A stretch of 10,075 nucleotides of DNA from an uncultured Collinsella sp. (GTDB lineage: Bacteria; Actinomycetota; Coriobacteriia; Coriobacteriales; Coriobacteriaceae): contig CAADVE010000246.1 in NCBI GenBank assembly GCA_900752425.1, positions 1-10,075 on the forward strand, read 5' to 3'. Made by a program: the position numbers and the translations under genes. The notes under the pieces were generated by a model. That model was not told the origin of the DNA and ran no database searches. It worked only from the letters and a program-made list of their open reading frames with translations. Shown here piece by piece: positions 1 to 7,091 of this stretch (position 1 is the first letter of the stretch; the number at the start of each line of letters is the position of its first letter).

Positions 1-2
1 CC

Positions 3-1844
3 CAGGGTGGGGGAAGGGGCCCCATCCCCTCCTTTGGCGGCAAAGTCGGCGCCCCCATGGTCCCGGCTGCCATGGAGCGCGCCTGCTCGGTGCCCACGCA
101 GGCCATCCTCTTTAACATCGATAGCAAGGCGGGCCAGTGGAAGCAGGGCGATACGGCTCCCACGGCGCTGCTTCGCGGCTTTGAGCGCATGTTCTACGAG
201 GCGCGCGGCTTCTACGGCGAGGACCTCAAGCTTGCAAAGCTCGAGGACTACATCGATTCCCTGGGCAAGACCCAGGAGTTCCGCGAGGCCTTTGAGCGCG
301 TGAACGGCGAGTCCTGGCTCCAGACCCGCGACACCTACAGCTACTTTGAGGACGACGTGGTCGAGGTGCTGCAGAGCGTGCTCGGCATGAGCGAAAAGGC
401 CGCATGGAACTGGCTCGAGGGTTCTGAGGACGAGGTTTTGGCCCCCGATGTCTTTGCCAAAAAGGTCAAGGACTACGTAGACGCTCAGGCAGCGGCCCAC
501 GGCGGCAACTTCCGTTTGCTCTTTATGGTCGACGAGGTGGGTCAGTTTATTACAAACGACAAGGACCCAAGCCTTATGCTGAGCCTTCAGACCATCGTCG
601 AGGAGCTGGGTGCCGCCTGCGGTGGCCGCGTGTGGGTGATGGTTACGAGCCAGGAGGCCATCGACAACCTGAGCCTGCCCGTGGGCAACGACTTTTCAAA
701 GATCCAGGGCCGCTTCAATACCCGCCTTTCGCTCTCCAGCTCCAGCGTGGACGAGGTCATCCAGCGCCGTGTGCTCGAGAAGACCGCGCCGGCGGCCGAT
801 ATGCTTGCACAGGTCTACGAGCAAGACGCCGCCGTGCTTAAAAACAACTTTACCTTTGAGGGTGGCTCGCGCTCCGACCTTGCCGGCTACGCCAACTCCA
901 AGGATTTTGTGGCCAGCTACCCGTTTGTGGGCTACCAGTTTAAGCTCCTGCCCGACGTGATGACCGAGGTGCGCAAGCACGGTGTCAAGGCCAAGCACAT
1001 GTCAACGGGCGAGCGCTCCATGCTGAGCGCGTTCCAGGAGAGCGCTCAGGCCATCCAGTATGACCAGACCGGTGCACTCGTGCCGTTCTGGTGCTTCTTC
1101 GACACTATCTCCAAAGACCTTGAGCACGGCATCAACCAGGTGGTCGACCGCGCGGTCCGTGCGGCCGAGGACGCAAAGGGCCTTGAACCCTACGACGTTC
1201 AGGTGCTCAAGCTTCTGTACCTGATTCGTTACATCGGCTACGTTAAGGCCACGGTCGAGAACATCTCCATCTTCATGATCGACGGCCTCGACGTGGACAT
1301 GCGCGCCCTCAAGGACCGCGTCAAGGAGTCCTTTGCCCGCCTGGAGCGCGAGAACTACGTGGCACGCCAGGGCGATGCCTATAGCTTCCTCACCGACGAG
1401 GAGCAGGAGATAGCGCAGGAGATCGCACGCACTCCGGTCGATAACGCGCAGGTGATCGAGTCTATCAAAAAGCGCCTGTTCGACAGCATCTACACCGCGC
1501 GTAAACTCAACCGCGGGGCCAACGACTTTCCGTTTGACCGCTATGTGGACGGCTCAATCCACGGTGCCAGCATGGGCGGCATGGAGCTTTGCGTGGCGAC
1601 TATGGCGAGCGATCTGGGCCGTGCGGACGATACCGAGCTGGCCTTGGCTTCTTCGGGCAAAGCCATCGTGGCTTTGAGCGACGAGGCGGATTATTGGGAG
1701 ACGCTCGTCAACGCCGCCAAGATCCGCAAGTACGCCAAGACGCGAAATCTCCAGGAGCTTCAGCCGAGTACGCGCCAGATCGTCGAGTCCAAGATGCGCG
1801 AGGCAGCCTATAACGAGAAAGAGGCCGATGTCCTTTTGAGCTAG
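3..1844 (+). CDS. brxC: BREX type 1 P-loop ATPase BrxC, N-terminal portion (5' partial, ends at an internal amber codon)
   Basis: BrxC is the large cytoplasmic ATPase of BREX type 1, required for phage exclusion. The frame is open from the first bases of the window, so the real start and the Walker A loop lie upstream; the ATG at 57 is internal. Visible marks are a BrxC-like stretch PTQAILFNIDSKA (nt 93-131) and a Walker B segment LLFMVDEVGQFI whose acidic pair DE is at nt 531-536. An Arg-rich helical region typical of the family follows, at about nt 1000-1800. The frame stops at TAG (1842-1844), roughly in the middle of a protein that is usually about 1,200 residues long. The same frame then continues without a stop to 3386, so this is the front part of a broken or readthrough gene, not a complete protein. 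Assignment rests on motif recognition plus the neighbouring pglX and pglZ. Confidence 0.92.
   Translation, partial: QGGGRGPIPSFGGKVGAPMVPAAMERACSVPTQAILFNIDSKAGQWKQGDTAPTALLRGFERMFYEARGFYGEDLKLAKLEDYIDSLGKTQEFREAFERVNGESWLQTRDTYSYFEDDVVEVLQSVLGMSEKAAWNWLEGSEDEVLAPDVFAKKVKDYVDAQAAAHGGNFRLLFMVDEVGQFITNDKDPSLMLSLQTIVEELGAACGGRVWVMVTSQEAIDNLSLPVGNDFSKIQGRFNTRLSLSSSSVDEVIQRRVLEKTAPAADMLAQVYEQDAAVLKNNFTFEGGSRSDLAGYANSKDFVASYPFVGYQFKLLPDVMTEVRKHGVKAKHMSTGERSMLSAFQESAQAIQYDQTGALVPFWCFFDTISKDLEHGINQVVDRAVRAAEDAKGLEPYDVQVLKLLYLIRYIGYVKATVENISIFMIDGLDVDMRALKDRVKESFARLERENYVARQGDAYSFLTDEEQEIAQEIARTPVDNAQVIESIKKRLFDSIYTARKLNRGANDFPFDRYVDGSIHGASMGGMELCVATMASDLGRADDTELALASSGKAIVALSDEADYWETLVNAAKIRKYAKTRNLQELQPSTRQIVESKMREAAYNEKEADVLLS
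1842..1844 (+). other. Single in-frame amber codon interrupting brxC
   Basis: TAG lies between the codons for LLS and AVLHARCAVNG. Frame 3 is open on both sides: codons 1845-1925 contain no stop and join directly to the downstream brxC frame. The reading frame therefore does not change, which points to one substitution (CAG, GAG or AAG to TAG) and not an indel. It could be a genuine nonsense mutation, a suppressed codon or a sequencing error. Confidence 0.9.
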
Positions 1845-1925
1845 GCCGTACTCCATGCACGTTGCGCGGTCAACGGCCGCATAATTGAGGTCCGCGCGGC
1901 CAAACCCGCTCAGGTCTTTGAGCAA

Positions 1926-3386
1926 GTGCTGGCGCAGCTGTGCGATGTGGTCTTTGAAAAGGCCGACTATATCGGCGCGCCGGTCACGAGCGATTCCGAT
2001 ATTCGCTCTACTCTGGCGGGCAACGTTCAAGCGGGGCTCGCTGGCATGGATGCAGGTAACACGCGTGCGCTCAAAGAGGTCGAGGACTACCTCAAAGTGC
2101 AGCACCAGCGCCACCTGGATACCGCTATGGGCGATATCCAGCGCCAGTACCAGCAAAGGCCCTTTGGCTGGCGCGAGGTCGACATCGCAAATGTGGTGGC
2201 GCAGCTTGTGGTGGAGCAGCGCGCGCAGGTGCTGTTTGGCGGTCAGACGGTTCAAGCTAACGACAGCCGCATGGTGGCGCTCCTGCGCAAGGATGCCGAT
2301 AAGGCCCAGGTGCGCTTGCGCATGCGCATGAGCGACCGGTTGCTACGCGCCACGGGCGAACTCATGTGTGACCTGTTTGATCTCAAGACCGTGCCCTCCA
2401 ACGAGGATAAGCTCGTGGCCGAGCTCAAAGAGCGCCTTGAGGGCTTGCGCGAGGCGTGCCTCGCCATGGCACGCGACTACTACACGGGCATCAAGCCGGC
2501 CTACCCGTATCCCGGTGAGGACGAGTGCGAGAAGATGCGCTCGGAGGTGGCCGACGTCCTTAAGGACCAGAACGAGGCCGAGGCGTTCTTGACCACGTTC
2601 ACCAAGCATGAGGAGCGTTTGCTCGATGCCAAGGAAGACTTTGACAAGGTGGTTGAGTTCTTCGAGTCCAATCAACGAACAGCGTTTGACCACGCCAGGG
2701 ATTTCTTGAACCGCACCGAGGGTATCGAGTATGCCTCCGATGACATTCCCGGTGCGGTGGAGAACGTGGCAACGGTTCGTGAGATCCTCAAAGATCCCAA
2801 GCCCTACGGCCGTATTAAAGACCTGCAGCCGCTTATGGATCCCGTCGAGGATGACATGAAAAAGCTGTTGGGCATCCGCCGCAATGAGTTTTTGTGTCGC
2901 ATCGAGAGCGATCTGCAAGACCTGCGGGCGCAGGCCGAGAGTCAAAAGGGCTTTGTCAATCAGGCCAAGGATGCCATAGCAGACGCCGGCACCAAATACG
3001 AGTCGTTCAAAAACCGTGCCCACAGCGCTCAAAGTCTCAACGAACTGAGCGTTGTTGCAACTAACTGGGGCGACTGGCTCAGTGCGGCGGCCAACGAGAT
3101 GTACGACGCTGTGGATGAGGCCCGCGTGCGTATGGACAACGAGCGCCGCACCACCGAGGTCATGAGTACGGGCGAGGTGATCAAGAAGGTCTCCAACAAG
3201 GGCGCCGCACCGTCTGCTCCCGTGCCCGCGTCCAAGCCCCAGCGCAAGATCAAGACTGTGCGCCGCGCCGATCTGGCCAAGCCGAGTCGTCTCTTGTCCG
3301 CAGAGGACGTGGAGCGCTACGTGGACGAACTGCGCTCCCGCCTTATGCAGGCGCTCGCTGCAAACGACGAGATCCGTATCAACTAA
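1926..3386 (+). CDS. brxC: BrxC C-terminal portion (downstream of the amber codon)
   Basis: This is the C-terminal half of BrxC, in the same frame as the upstream half. The homologous reading begins at 1845; GTG 1926 is only the first usable start after the amber codon, and it has no convincing ribosome binding site. Whether this half is translated independently is therefore doubtful. The protein is highly charged and mostly helical. It contains a stretch around nt 2100-2400 with many Arg and Gln residues, a likely coiled-coil region (about nt 2530-2960), and a low-complexity Ala/Pro/Ser linker (about nt 3200-3240). It ends with VERYVDELRSRLMQAL followed by a short tail, a typical BrxC terminus, so the 3' end is complete (TAA at 3384-3386). 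Counting both halves and the codons between them, about 1,126 residues lie in the window, consistent with a full-length BrxC missing only about 100 N-terminal residues. Confidence 0.88.
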   Translation: MLAQLCDVVFEKADYIGAPVTSDSDIRSTLAGNVQAGLAGMDAGNTRALKEVEDYLKVQHQRHLDTAMGDIQRQYQQRPFGWREVDIANVVAQLVVEQRAQVLFGGQTVQANDSRMVALLRKDADKAQVRLRMRMSDRLLRATGELMCDLFDLKTVPSNEDKLVAELKERLEGLREACLAMARDYYTGIKPAYPYPGEDECEKMRSEVADVLKDQNEAEAFLTTFTKHEERLLDAKEDFDKVVEFFESNQRTAFDHARDFLNRTEGIEYASDDIPGAVENVATVREILKDPKPYGRIKDLQPLMDPVEDDMKKLLGIRRNEFLCRIESDLQDLRAQAESQKGFVNQAKDAIADAGTKYESFKNRAHSAQSLNELSVVATNWGDWLSAAANEMYDAVDEARVRMDNERRTTEVMSTGEVIKKVSNKGAAPSAPVPASKPQRKIKTVRRADLAKPSRLLSAEDVERYVDELRSRLMQALAANDEIRIN

Positions 3387-3393
3387 CCCGCGG

Positions 3394-3425
3394 AGCCACC
3401 GGTGCCAAAGCGCGCACCGGTGGCT
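3394..3425 (+). terminator. Perfect 12-bp hairpin between brxC and pglX
   Basis: AGCCACCGGTGC (3394-3405) and GCACCGGTGGCT (3414-3425) are exact reverse complements, separated by an 8-nt loop. The hairpin begins 7 nt after the brxC stop. The following bases (TTATGGCGTTT) are only weakly T-rich, so it may be a leaky intrinsic terminator or attenuator, or an mRNA-stabilising 3' stem, and not a full stop to transcription within the operon. Confidence 0.6.
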
Positions 3426-3435
3426 TATGGCGTTT

Positions 3436-3442
3436 AGAAAGG
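3436..3442 (+). promoter_or_regulatory. Ribosome binding site of pglX
   Basis: AGAAAGG lies 10 nt before ATG 3453. It sits just downstream of the intergenic hairpin, supports the chosen start, and gives pglX an initiation signal independent of brxC. Confidence 0.6.
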
Positions 3443-3452
3443 CTCATCAACC

Positions 3453-5930
3453 ATGAACGATTCTGCTCTTAAGAGCTTCTGCACCTGGGCCCGTACGGAG
3501 CTCATCAAAGGCGTGGAGGCGCAGATGGTGCGCTACGGCATCACCGAACCTGCACCCGCGCCCGTTGGGTCCGAGACCGTCAACGGCCTGCCCCTAAGTC
3601 CGGCTGAGATTGAGCAACGCGACGAACTGCTGCGCATGCAGGCAGAGGTGGGTCACGAGGCGCTGCGCGACCGTGCGGCCTACACCTGGTTCAACCGCAT
3701 CGTGGCCATTCGCTTCATGGATGCATGCGGATGGCTTCCCAGCCGTATGCGCATGCTAAGTCGTGCGGACGGCAGCCATGGCAGCGAGGCCGTGGAGAAC
3801 GCACTGGACGTGGAAATAACGACGGCCGATACCGATCGCATAGCCGAGCTCAAGATGGCGGGCTTGGATGAACCGTTGTGGCGCTACCTGTTTGTTACTC
3901 AGTGCGAGGAGCTTGCCGATTGCCTGCCGGGCGTCTTTGAACGCGTGGGCGGAGCCATGGAGCTGCTGTTGCCCCAGGGCCTCATGATGGCTGACAGTGT
4001 GGTGGGCAAACTCAATGCCGTTCTCACTGACGAGGACTGGCGCGAGGGCGTGACCGTTCTGGGCTGGATGTATCAGTACTACAATGCCGACGTTAAAGAC
4101 GAGTTCTTCAAGTCCAAGCGCAAGGCAGCGGCGGCGGACATCGCGCCTGCCACGCAGCTCTTCACCCCTGAGTGGATCGTGCGCTATATGGTCGAGAACT
4201 CGCTCGGCCGTCTGTGGATGCTCAACAATCCAGGGAGTTCGCTACGCGAGCGCATGGAGTATTACATCGAGCCCGATACTGAGCACGAGGACTTCATCCG
4301 CATTTCGAGTCCCGAGGAGATAACCATCTGCGACCCCGCATGCGGCTCGGGCCATATCTTGGTCTATGCGTTTGAGCTGCTCTTCCATATGTACGAGGAG
4401 CGCGGCTATCGTGAGCGCGAGATTCCCGAGCTCATTCTTACTAAAAACCTTGCAGGTATGGAAATCGATTCCCGCGCGGCACAGATCGCGGAGCTGGCGC
4501 TTGCCATGTGCGCCCGCGAGCACGACCGTCGCTTCTTTAGGCGTGGCGTTCGCGCCGACGTTACCGTGCTCTCGAGCATCCCGCTAGGGGAGGATGAGCT
4601 GCCGGGTAACAAGAAGCTCGCCGAGGAGCTGAGTCATTTGGGCGAGATCGGTTCGCTGCTCAATCCCTCAGAGGACGAGATCGACGAGCTCAAGGCTGCC
4701 GCCGCGAGTTGTTCCGATGACCTTTTTGCCGCTACGGCCAAAACTAAGCTCGAAAGCGCTGCCGCCATCTGCGAGAAGCTGTCCCGTCGTTTTACCTGCA
4801 CCGTTGCGAATCCTCCGTATATGGGCAGCAGCAGCTTTAATCCATTCATGAGCAAGTGGATCAAGAAGAACTACCCCGACGTGAAGAGCGACCTCTGCAC
4901 GTGCTTTATCGAGCGCGGTTTTAACCTTGTCGAGGATAAGGGCTACGCCGCAATGGTTACTATGCAGAGTTGGATGTTCCTGGGCAGCTTTGAGAAGATG
5001 CGCGCCAAGGTTATCGACAACAAGACAGTCGTTTCCATGGCCCATCTGGGACCTCGCGCGTTTGATGCTATTGGCGGCGAGGTCGTCAACGTTACAGCTG
5101 ACGTGATCTACAACCAGCATTCGGACGCCGAGGGCGCCTATGTGCGCCTTGTTGATATCAACGGCTCTGAGGCCAAGAGGCTCAAACTGGTCGAGGCCAT
5201 CCAAAACCCCGATTGCGGCTGGTTCTACCGCCGCGACGCCGACACCTTCAAGCAAATCCCCGGCACCCCCATCGCCTACTGGGTTGATGATAGTTTTCTA
5301 CTGTATTGTGGTTTAGATGACAAACTATCGGATTTTGCCGACGTGCAAGAGGGTCTCAAGACCTCTGATAACGATCGCTTCATTCGTCACTGGTATGAAG
5401 TCCCTTATCAAAAAACTAACCTACAGTCCTCTTCGATAAACGCAAAATGGGTTAAACATTCCAAGGGAGGTTCTTTTAGAAAATGGTACGGCAATCAAGA
5501 CGAAGTCCTTCTTTACGAAGATAATGGAAAGGCGCTGAAGAAGTTGAAGACGGCGTCTTTAACGGGTCAGCAGAACTATGGTAAAGAATGCGTGAGCTGG
5601 GGCCGCATTACTTCCGATCTGACCAGCTTCCGGTATTACGCGCCGGGTTTTATTCCTAATATGGCTGGCTTGGCGTTGTATCCTAAAGGTGGTGGCGATT
5701 GTCTCCCCCTATTGGCTTTCCTAAATTCGTCAATTGTTACTGAGTTTATTAAGGTCACGAATCCTACTTTAAATGTTCCTCCTGGGTGTGTATCTTCCAT
5801 TCCCAAGGCTGAAGAAATTGGTGATAAGGCGGGCATCATCACTCGGGCTCGTCAATGTGTCGTTTTTTCAAAAACCGACTGGGACTCGCTTGAAACCTCC
5901 TGGGATTTCAAACGCCATCCGCTGCTGTAG
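3453..5930 (+). CDS. pglX: BREX type 1 adenine-specific DNA methyltransferase PglX, N-terminal 825 residues (split gene)
   Basis: PglX methylates adenine in a non-palindromic host motif with S-adenosylmethionine; this marks self DNA and is needed for BREX defence. Motif I, DPACGSGH, is at residues 294-301 and the catalytic motif IV, NPPY, at residues 453-456. The N-terminal stretch DRAAYTWFNRIVAIRFMDA is the usual helical domain. Residues from about 610 to 800 form the target-recognition region, and the last residues DWDSLETSWDFKRHPLL match the conserved segment after that region. A normal type 1 PglX is about 1,150-1,200 residues and continues past HPLL; here the frame meets TAG at 5928-5930. 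The missing C-terminal third is encoded separately at 7092-8060. Base composition changes abruptly at about 5281, inside the gene, suggesting that the target-recognition part came from elsewhere. The catalytic core looks intact, so this polypeptide might methylate DNA if joined by the C-terminal chain; that is an inference. Confidence 0.95.
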   Translation: MNDSALKSFCTWARTELIKGVEAQMVRYGITEPAPAPVGSETVNGLPLSPAEIEQRDELLRMQAEVGHEALRDRAAYTWFNRIVAIRFMDACGWLPSRMRMLSRADGSHGSEAVENALDVEITTADTDRIAELKMAGLDEPLWRYLFVTQCEELADCLPGVFERVGGAMELLLPQGLMMADSVVGKLNAVLTDEDWREGVTVLGWMYQYYNADVKDEFFKSKRKAAAADIAPATQLFTPEWIVRYMVENSLGRLWMLNNPGSSLRERMEYYIEPDTEHEDFIRISSPEEITICDPACGSGHILVYAFELLFHMYEERGYREREIPELILTKNLAGMEIDSRAAQIAELALAMCAREHDRRFFRRGVRADVTVLSSIPLGEDELPGNKKLAEELSHLGEIGSLLNPSEDEIDELKAAAASCSDDLFAATAKTKLESAAAICEKLSRRFTCTVANPPYMGSSSFNPFMSKWIKKNYPDVKSDLCTCFIERGFNLVEDKGYAAMVTMQSWMFLGSFEKMRAKVIDNKTVVSMAHLGPRAFDAIGGEVVNVTADVIYNQHSDAEGAYVRLVDINGSEAKRLKLVEAIQNPDCGWFYRRDADTFKQIPGTPIAYWVDDSFLLYCGLDDKLSDFADVQEGLKTSDNDRFIRHWYEVPYQKTNLQSSSINAKWVKHSKGGSFRKWYGNQDEVLLYEDNGKALKKLKTASLTGQQNYGKECVSWGRITSDLTSFRYYAPGFIPNMAGLALYPKGGGDCLPLLAFLNSSIVTEFIKVTNPTLNVPPGCVSSIPKAEEIGDKAGIITRARQCVVFSKTDWDSLETSWDFKRHPLL

Positions 5931-5934
5931 GTGA
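5929..5934 (+). promoter_or_regulatory. Ribosome binding site overlapping the pglX stop codon
   Basis: AGGTGA overlaps the TAG of the N-terminal pglX frame and is 5 nt from GTG 5940. It matches the 3' part of the consensus AGGAGGTGA. This decides the start of the next gene in favour of GTG 5940 over GTG 5931, which has no such site upstream, and it suggests translational coupling. Confidence 0.55.
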
Positions 5935-5939
5935 GTATT

Positions 5940-6437
5940 GTGGCCAAATCCTACAAACTCGTCGAAGAGACGAAACGAACTACAGCGGAGTGTGCTGAAA
6001 AGTGGAACGCCGATAAACGAGATGTTTCCGCCTGGTGTAGATCTGATTTGATTTCTGGTGCGGTAAAAGAAACCTCCTTCCCGTTCAGGTGGATCATCCC
6101 CTGTGATGCGAAGCGTCCCATAGATGCATGCATCATAAGGGAGCTGCTGTGGCAGATAATCAAGCTTGAAAACGAGCGTATTTCCGAAATCGACGTTTCT
6201 GCTTGGGGTATTCCGGCAGTCGATATCGCTGGGTGCATTCAATCGTTGAAAGACGCCGATTATTTGGCGTTTTCACAAGAAGGTGTTGGCTTACAAATAA
6301 CGAAAAAGGGCCTTGCTTTGATTGGCCGCGGTCAGAATGACAAGGCTATAAATGAGACGCCTACGGCACTGAAGTGGACTGCCGATGCCGTGGGTATTAT
6401 TGCCGGAAGTGCAATAAATCAAATTATCCAAAGATAA
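5940..6437 (+). CDS. Small helix-turn-helix DNA-binding protein inside split pglX
   Basis: The 165-residue product starts at GTG 5940, chosen for the AGGTGA site 5 nt upstream; GTG 5931, directly abutting the pglX stop, is the alternative. Residues 13-60 fit the excisionase/MerR-like helix-turn-helix pattern common in small Firmicutes and Actinobacteria regulators: a TTAECAEKW first helix, DVSAWCRSDLISGAV recognition helix and turn, then WIIPCDAKRP. Residues about 66-125 look like a second winged-helix unit ending in LQITKKGLALI. The last 30 residues are mildly hydrophobic (AVGIIAGSAINQII). No signal peptide is seen. It lies between the two pieces of pglX, in the same frame as both. A plausible role is autoregulation of the locus or help in DNA recognition by PglX; neither is shown by the sequence. 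It does not resemble BrxR, the WYL-domain regulator of many BREX loci. GC content is low compared with brxC and pglZ. Confidence 0.75.
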   Translation: MAKSYKLVEETKRTTAECAEKWNADKRDVSAWCRSDLISGAVKETSFPFRWIIPCDAKRPIDACIIRELLWQIIKLENERISEIDVSAWGIPAVDIAGCIQSLKDADYLAFSQEGVGLQITKKGLALIGRGQNDKAINETPTALKWTADAVGIIAGSAINQIIQR

Positions 6438-6465
6438 GCTGCTTCCGCAAGGACGCTGTAGTTTC

Positions 6466-6472
6466 GAAAGGT
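6466..6472 (+). promoter_or_regulatory. Ribosome binding site of the 152-residue gene
   Basis: GAAAGGT lies 7 nt before ATG 6480, a normal spacing, and supports translation of the following small gene from that start. Confidence 0.5.
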
Positions 6473-6479
6473 AATAACC

Positions 6480-6938
6480 ATGTCTGATTGTTGTATTTAT
6501 GAACCTCAAAATTACGACCTACAGGCGGTCGATCGTTTTCTCCGTGGTGAGACCAGAGAAATATGCATTGAGCTGAAGTGCGTTGAGCAGGAAAAGTCAG
6601 AGGACTTTGCGATAACGGATGCGGTTTTGCAGCTCGATTTAATAATGTGTGGGGAGCCGCACATGTGCAACGTTTCCGCTCATGGTACCCCTTATTTTGA
6701 TCCGTCTGGTTTAGCAACGCTTTCATTTTTGATTACCGAGAAGACAGTCGGTTCGCAAGATTACCATGCGATTTGTCGCTGTGGGGCCGCTCACCATCTG
6801 TTGGGGGGCTCTCGATTGCTCCTTGTAATTTCGGAAGGGAGCGAATCTCGAGAATGCGCATTTGAGTTTAGTCCAGCATCGGGAGTGTTTGGCAAATACG
6901 TGTGGCATGAAGTCGATTTGCAAGCTTCCATTGGATAG
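6480..6938 (+). CDS. Unrecognised 152-residue protein inside split pglX
   Basis: I do not recognise this family. The start ATG has a fair ribosome binding site, and the gene follows the helix-turn-helix gene by 42 nt in the same direction. The product is acidic and appears rich in beta strands, with alternating hydrophobic runs such as AVLQLDLIMC, LATLSFLI and SRLLLVIS. It has several cysteines, including a CRCGAAHH cluster at about residues 99-106 that could bind metal but has no clear zinc-finger spacing. There is no signal peptide or membrane segment. GC content is low like its upstream neighbour, suggesting the two genes arrived together. By position it could be an accessory partner of the helix-turn-helix protein or of PglX; this is a guess from context. 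Confidence 0.65.
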   Translation: MSDCCIYEPQNYDLQAVDRFLRGETREICIELKCVEQEKSEDFAITDAVLQLDLIMCGEPHMCNVSAHGTPYFDPSGLATLSFLITEKTVGSQDYHAICRCGAAHHLLGGSRLLLVISEGSESRECAFEFSPASGVFGKYVWHEVDLQASIG

Positions 6939-6992
6939 GCGAGCGATTTCATATCGCGCAACTAAGACGAATCAGCTGCTTTCGAGCGAGAG

Positions 6993-7016
6993 ATGCACCG
7001 GCATCGCGCGGTGCAT
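6993..7016. repeat. 8-bp perfect inverted repeat upstream of the PglX C-terminal gene
   Basis: ATGCACCG (6993-7000) and CGGTGCAT (7009-7016) are exact reverse complements around an 8-nt centre, GCATCGCG. No T-run follows, so an intrinsic terminator is unlikely. It lies in the 153-nt gap (6939-7091) and could be an operator for a dimeric DNA-binding protein, an mRNA stem or chance. A smaller 5-bp repeat, GCGAT/ATCGC, lies at 6943-6957. I see no convincing promoter in this gap. Confidence 0.45.
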
Positions 7017-7078
7017 GGGGCTGAGCTTCGAGCCTGATTCCTTCACGGCGACCGATTAATTGAAAGACCATGGGAAAC

Positions 7079-7084
7079 GGAAGG
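7079..7084 (+). promoter_or_regulatory. Ribosome binding site of the PglX C-terminal gene
   Basis: GGAAGG lies 7 nt before ATG 7092. Its presence means the C-terminal piece of PglX can be translated on its own, which would not be expected of a simple gene remnant. Confidence 0.55.
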
Positions 7085-7091
7085 CGGCACA

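Larger units (their letters stand above)
5281..7080. other. Low-GC mosaic block spanning the PglX target-recognition part and two inserted genes
   Basis: Hand counts of adjacent 60-base lines give 39 G/C at 5221-5280 but 23 G/C at 5281-5340; 5401-5460 has 21 and 6241-6300 has 23. Codon choice shifts towards A/T-ending codons at the same point. The flanking brxC, pglX 5' part, pglX 3' part and pglZ all have the GC-rich style. The exact right edge is uncertain, since composition rises gradually between about 6940 and 7090. The block looks like acquired DNA replacing or extending the specificity region of pglX. Confidence 0.7.

Noticed and set aside
1830..1930. Frameshift, programmed or by mutation, as the cause of the brxC break
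   Set aside because: The frame is the same before and after the break and is open throughout 1845-1925; a single nonsense codon explains it.
1554..3032. Minus-strand open frames (1554-2255 and 2343-3032) opposite brxC
   Set aside because: Compositional shadows of the BrxC frame, with no recognisable protein features.
6862..7059. Small plus-strand open frame overlapping the end of the 152-residue gene
   Set aside because: It largely overlaps a better-supported gene in another frame, and has no ribosome binding site or recognisable product.
5928..7091. Insertion sequence or intron as the element splitting pglX
   Set aside because: No transposase, reverse transcriptase, recombinase or clear terminal inverted repeats were found; the content is two small non-transposase genes.
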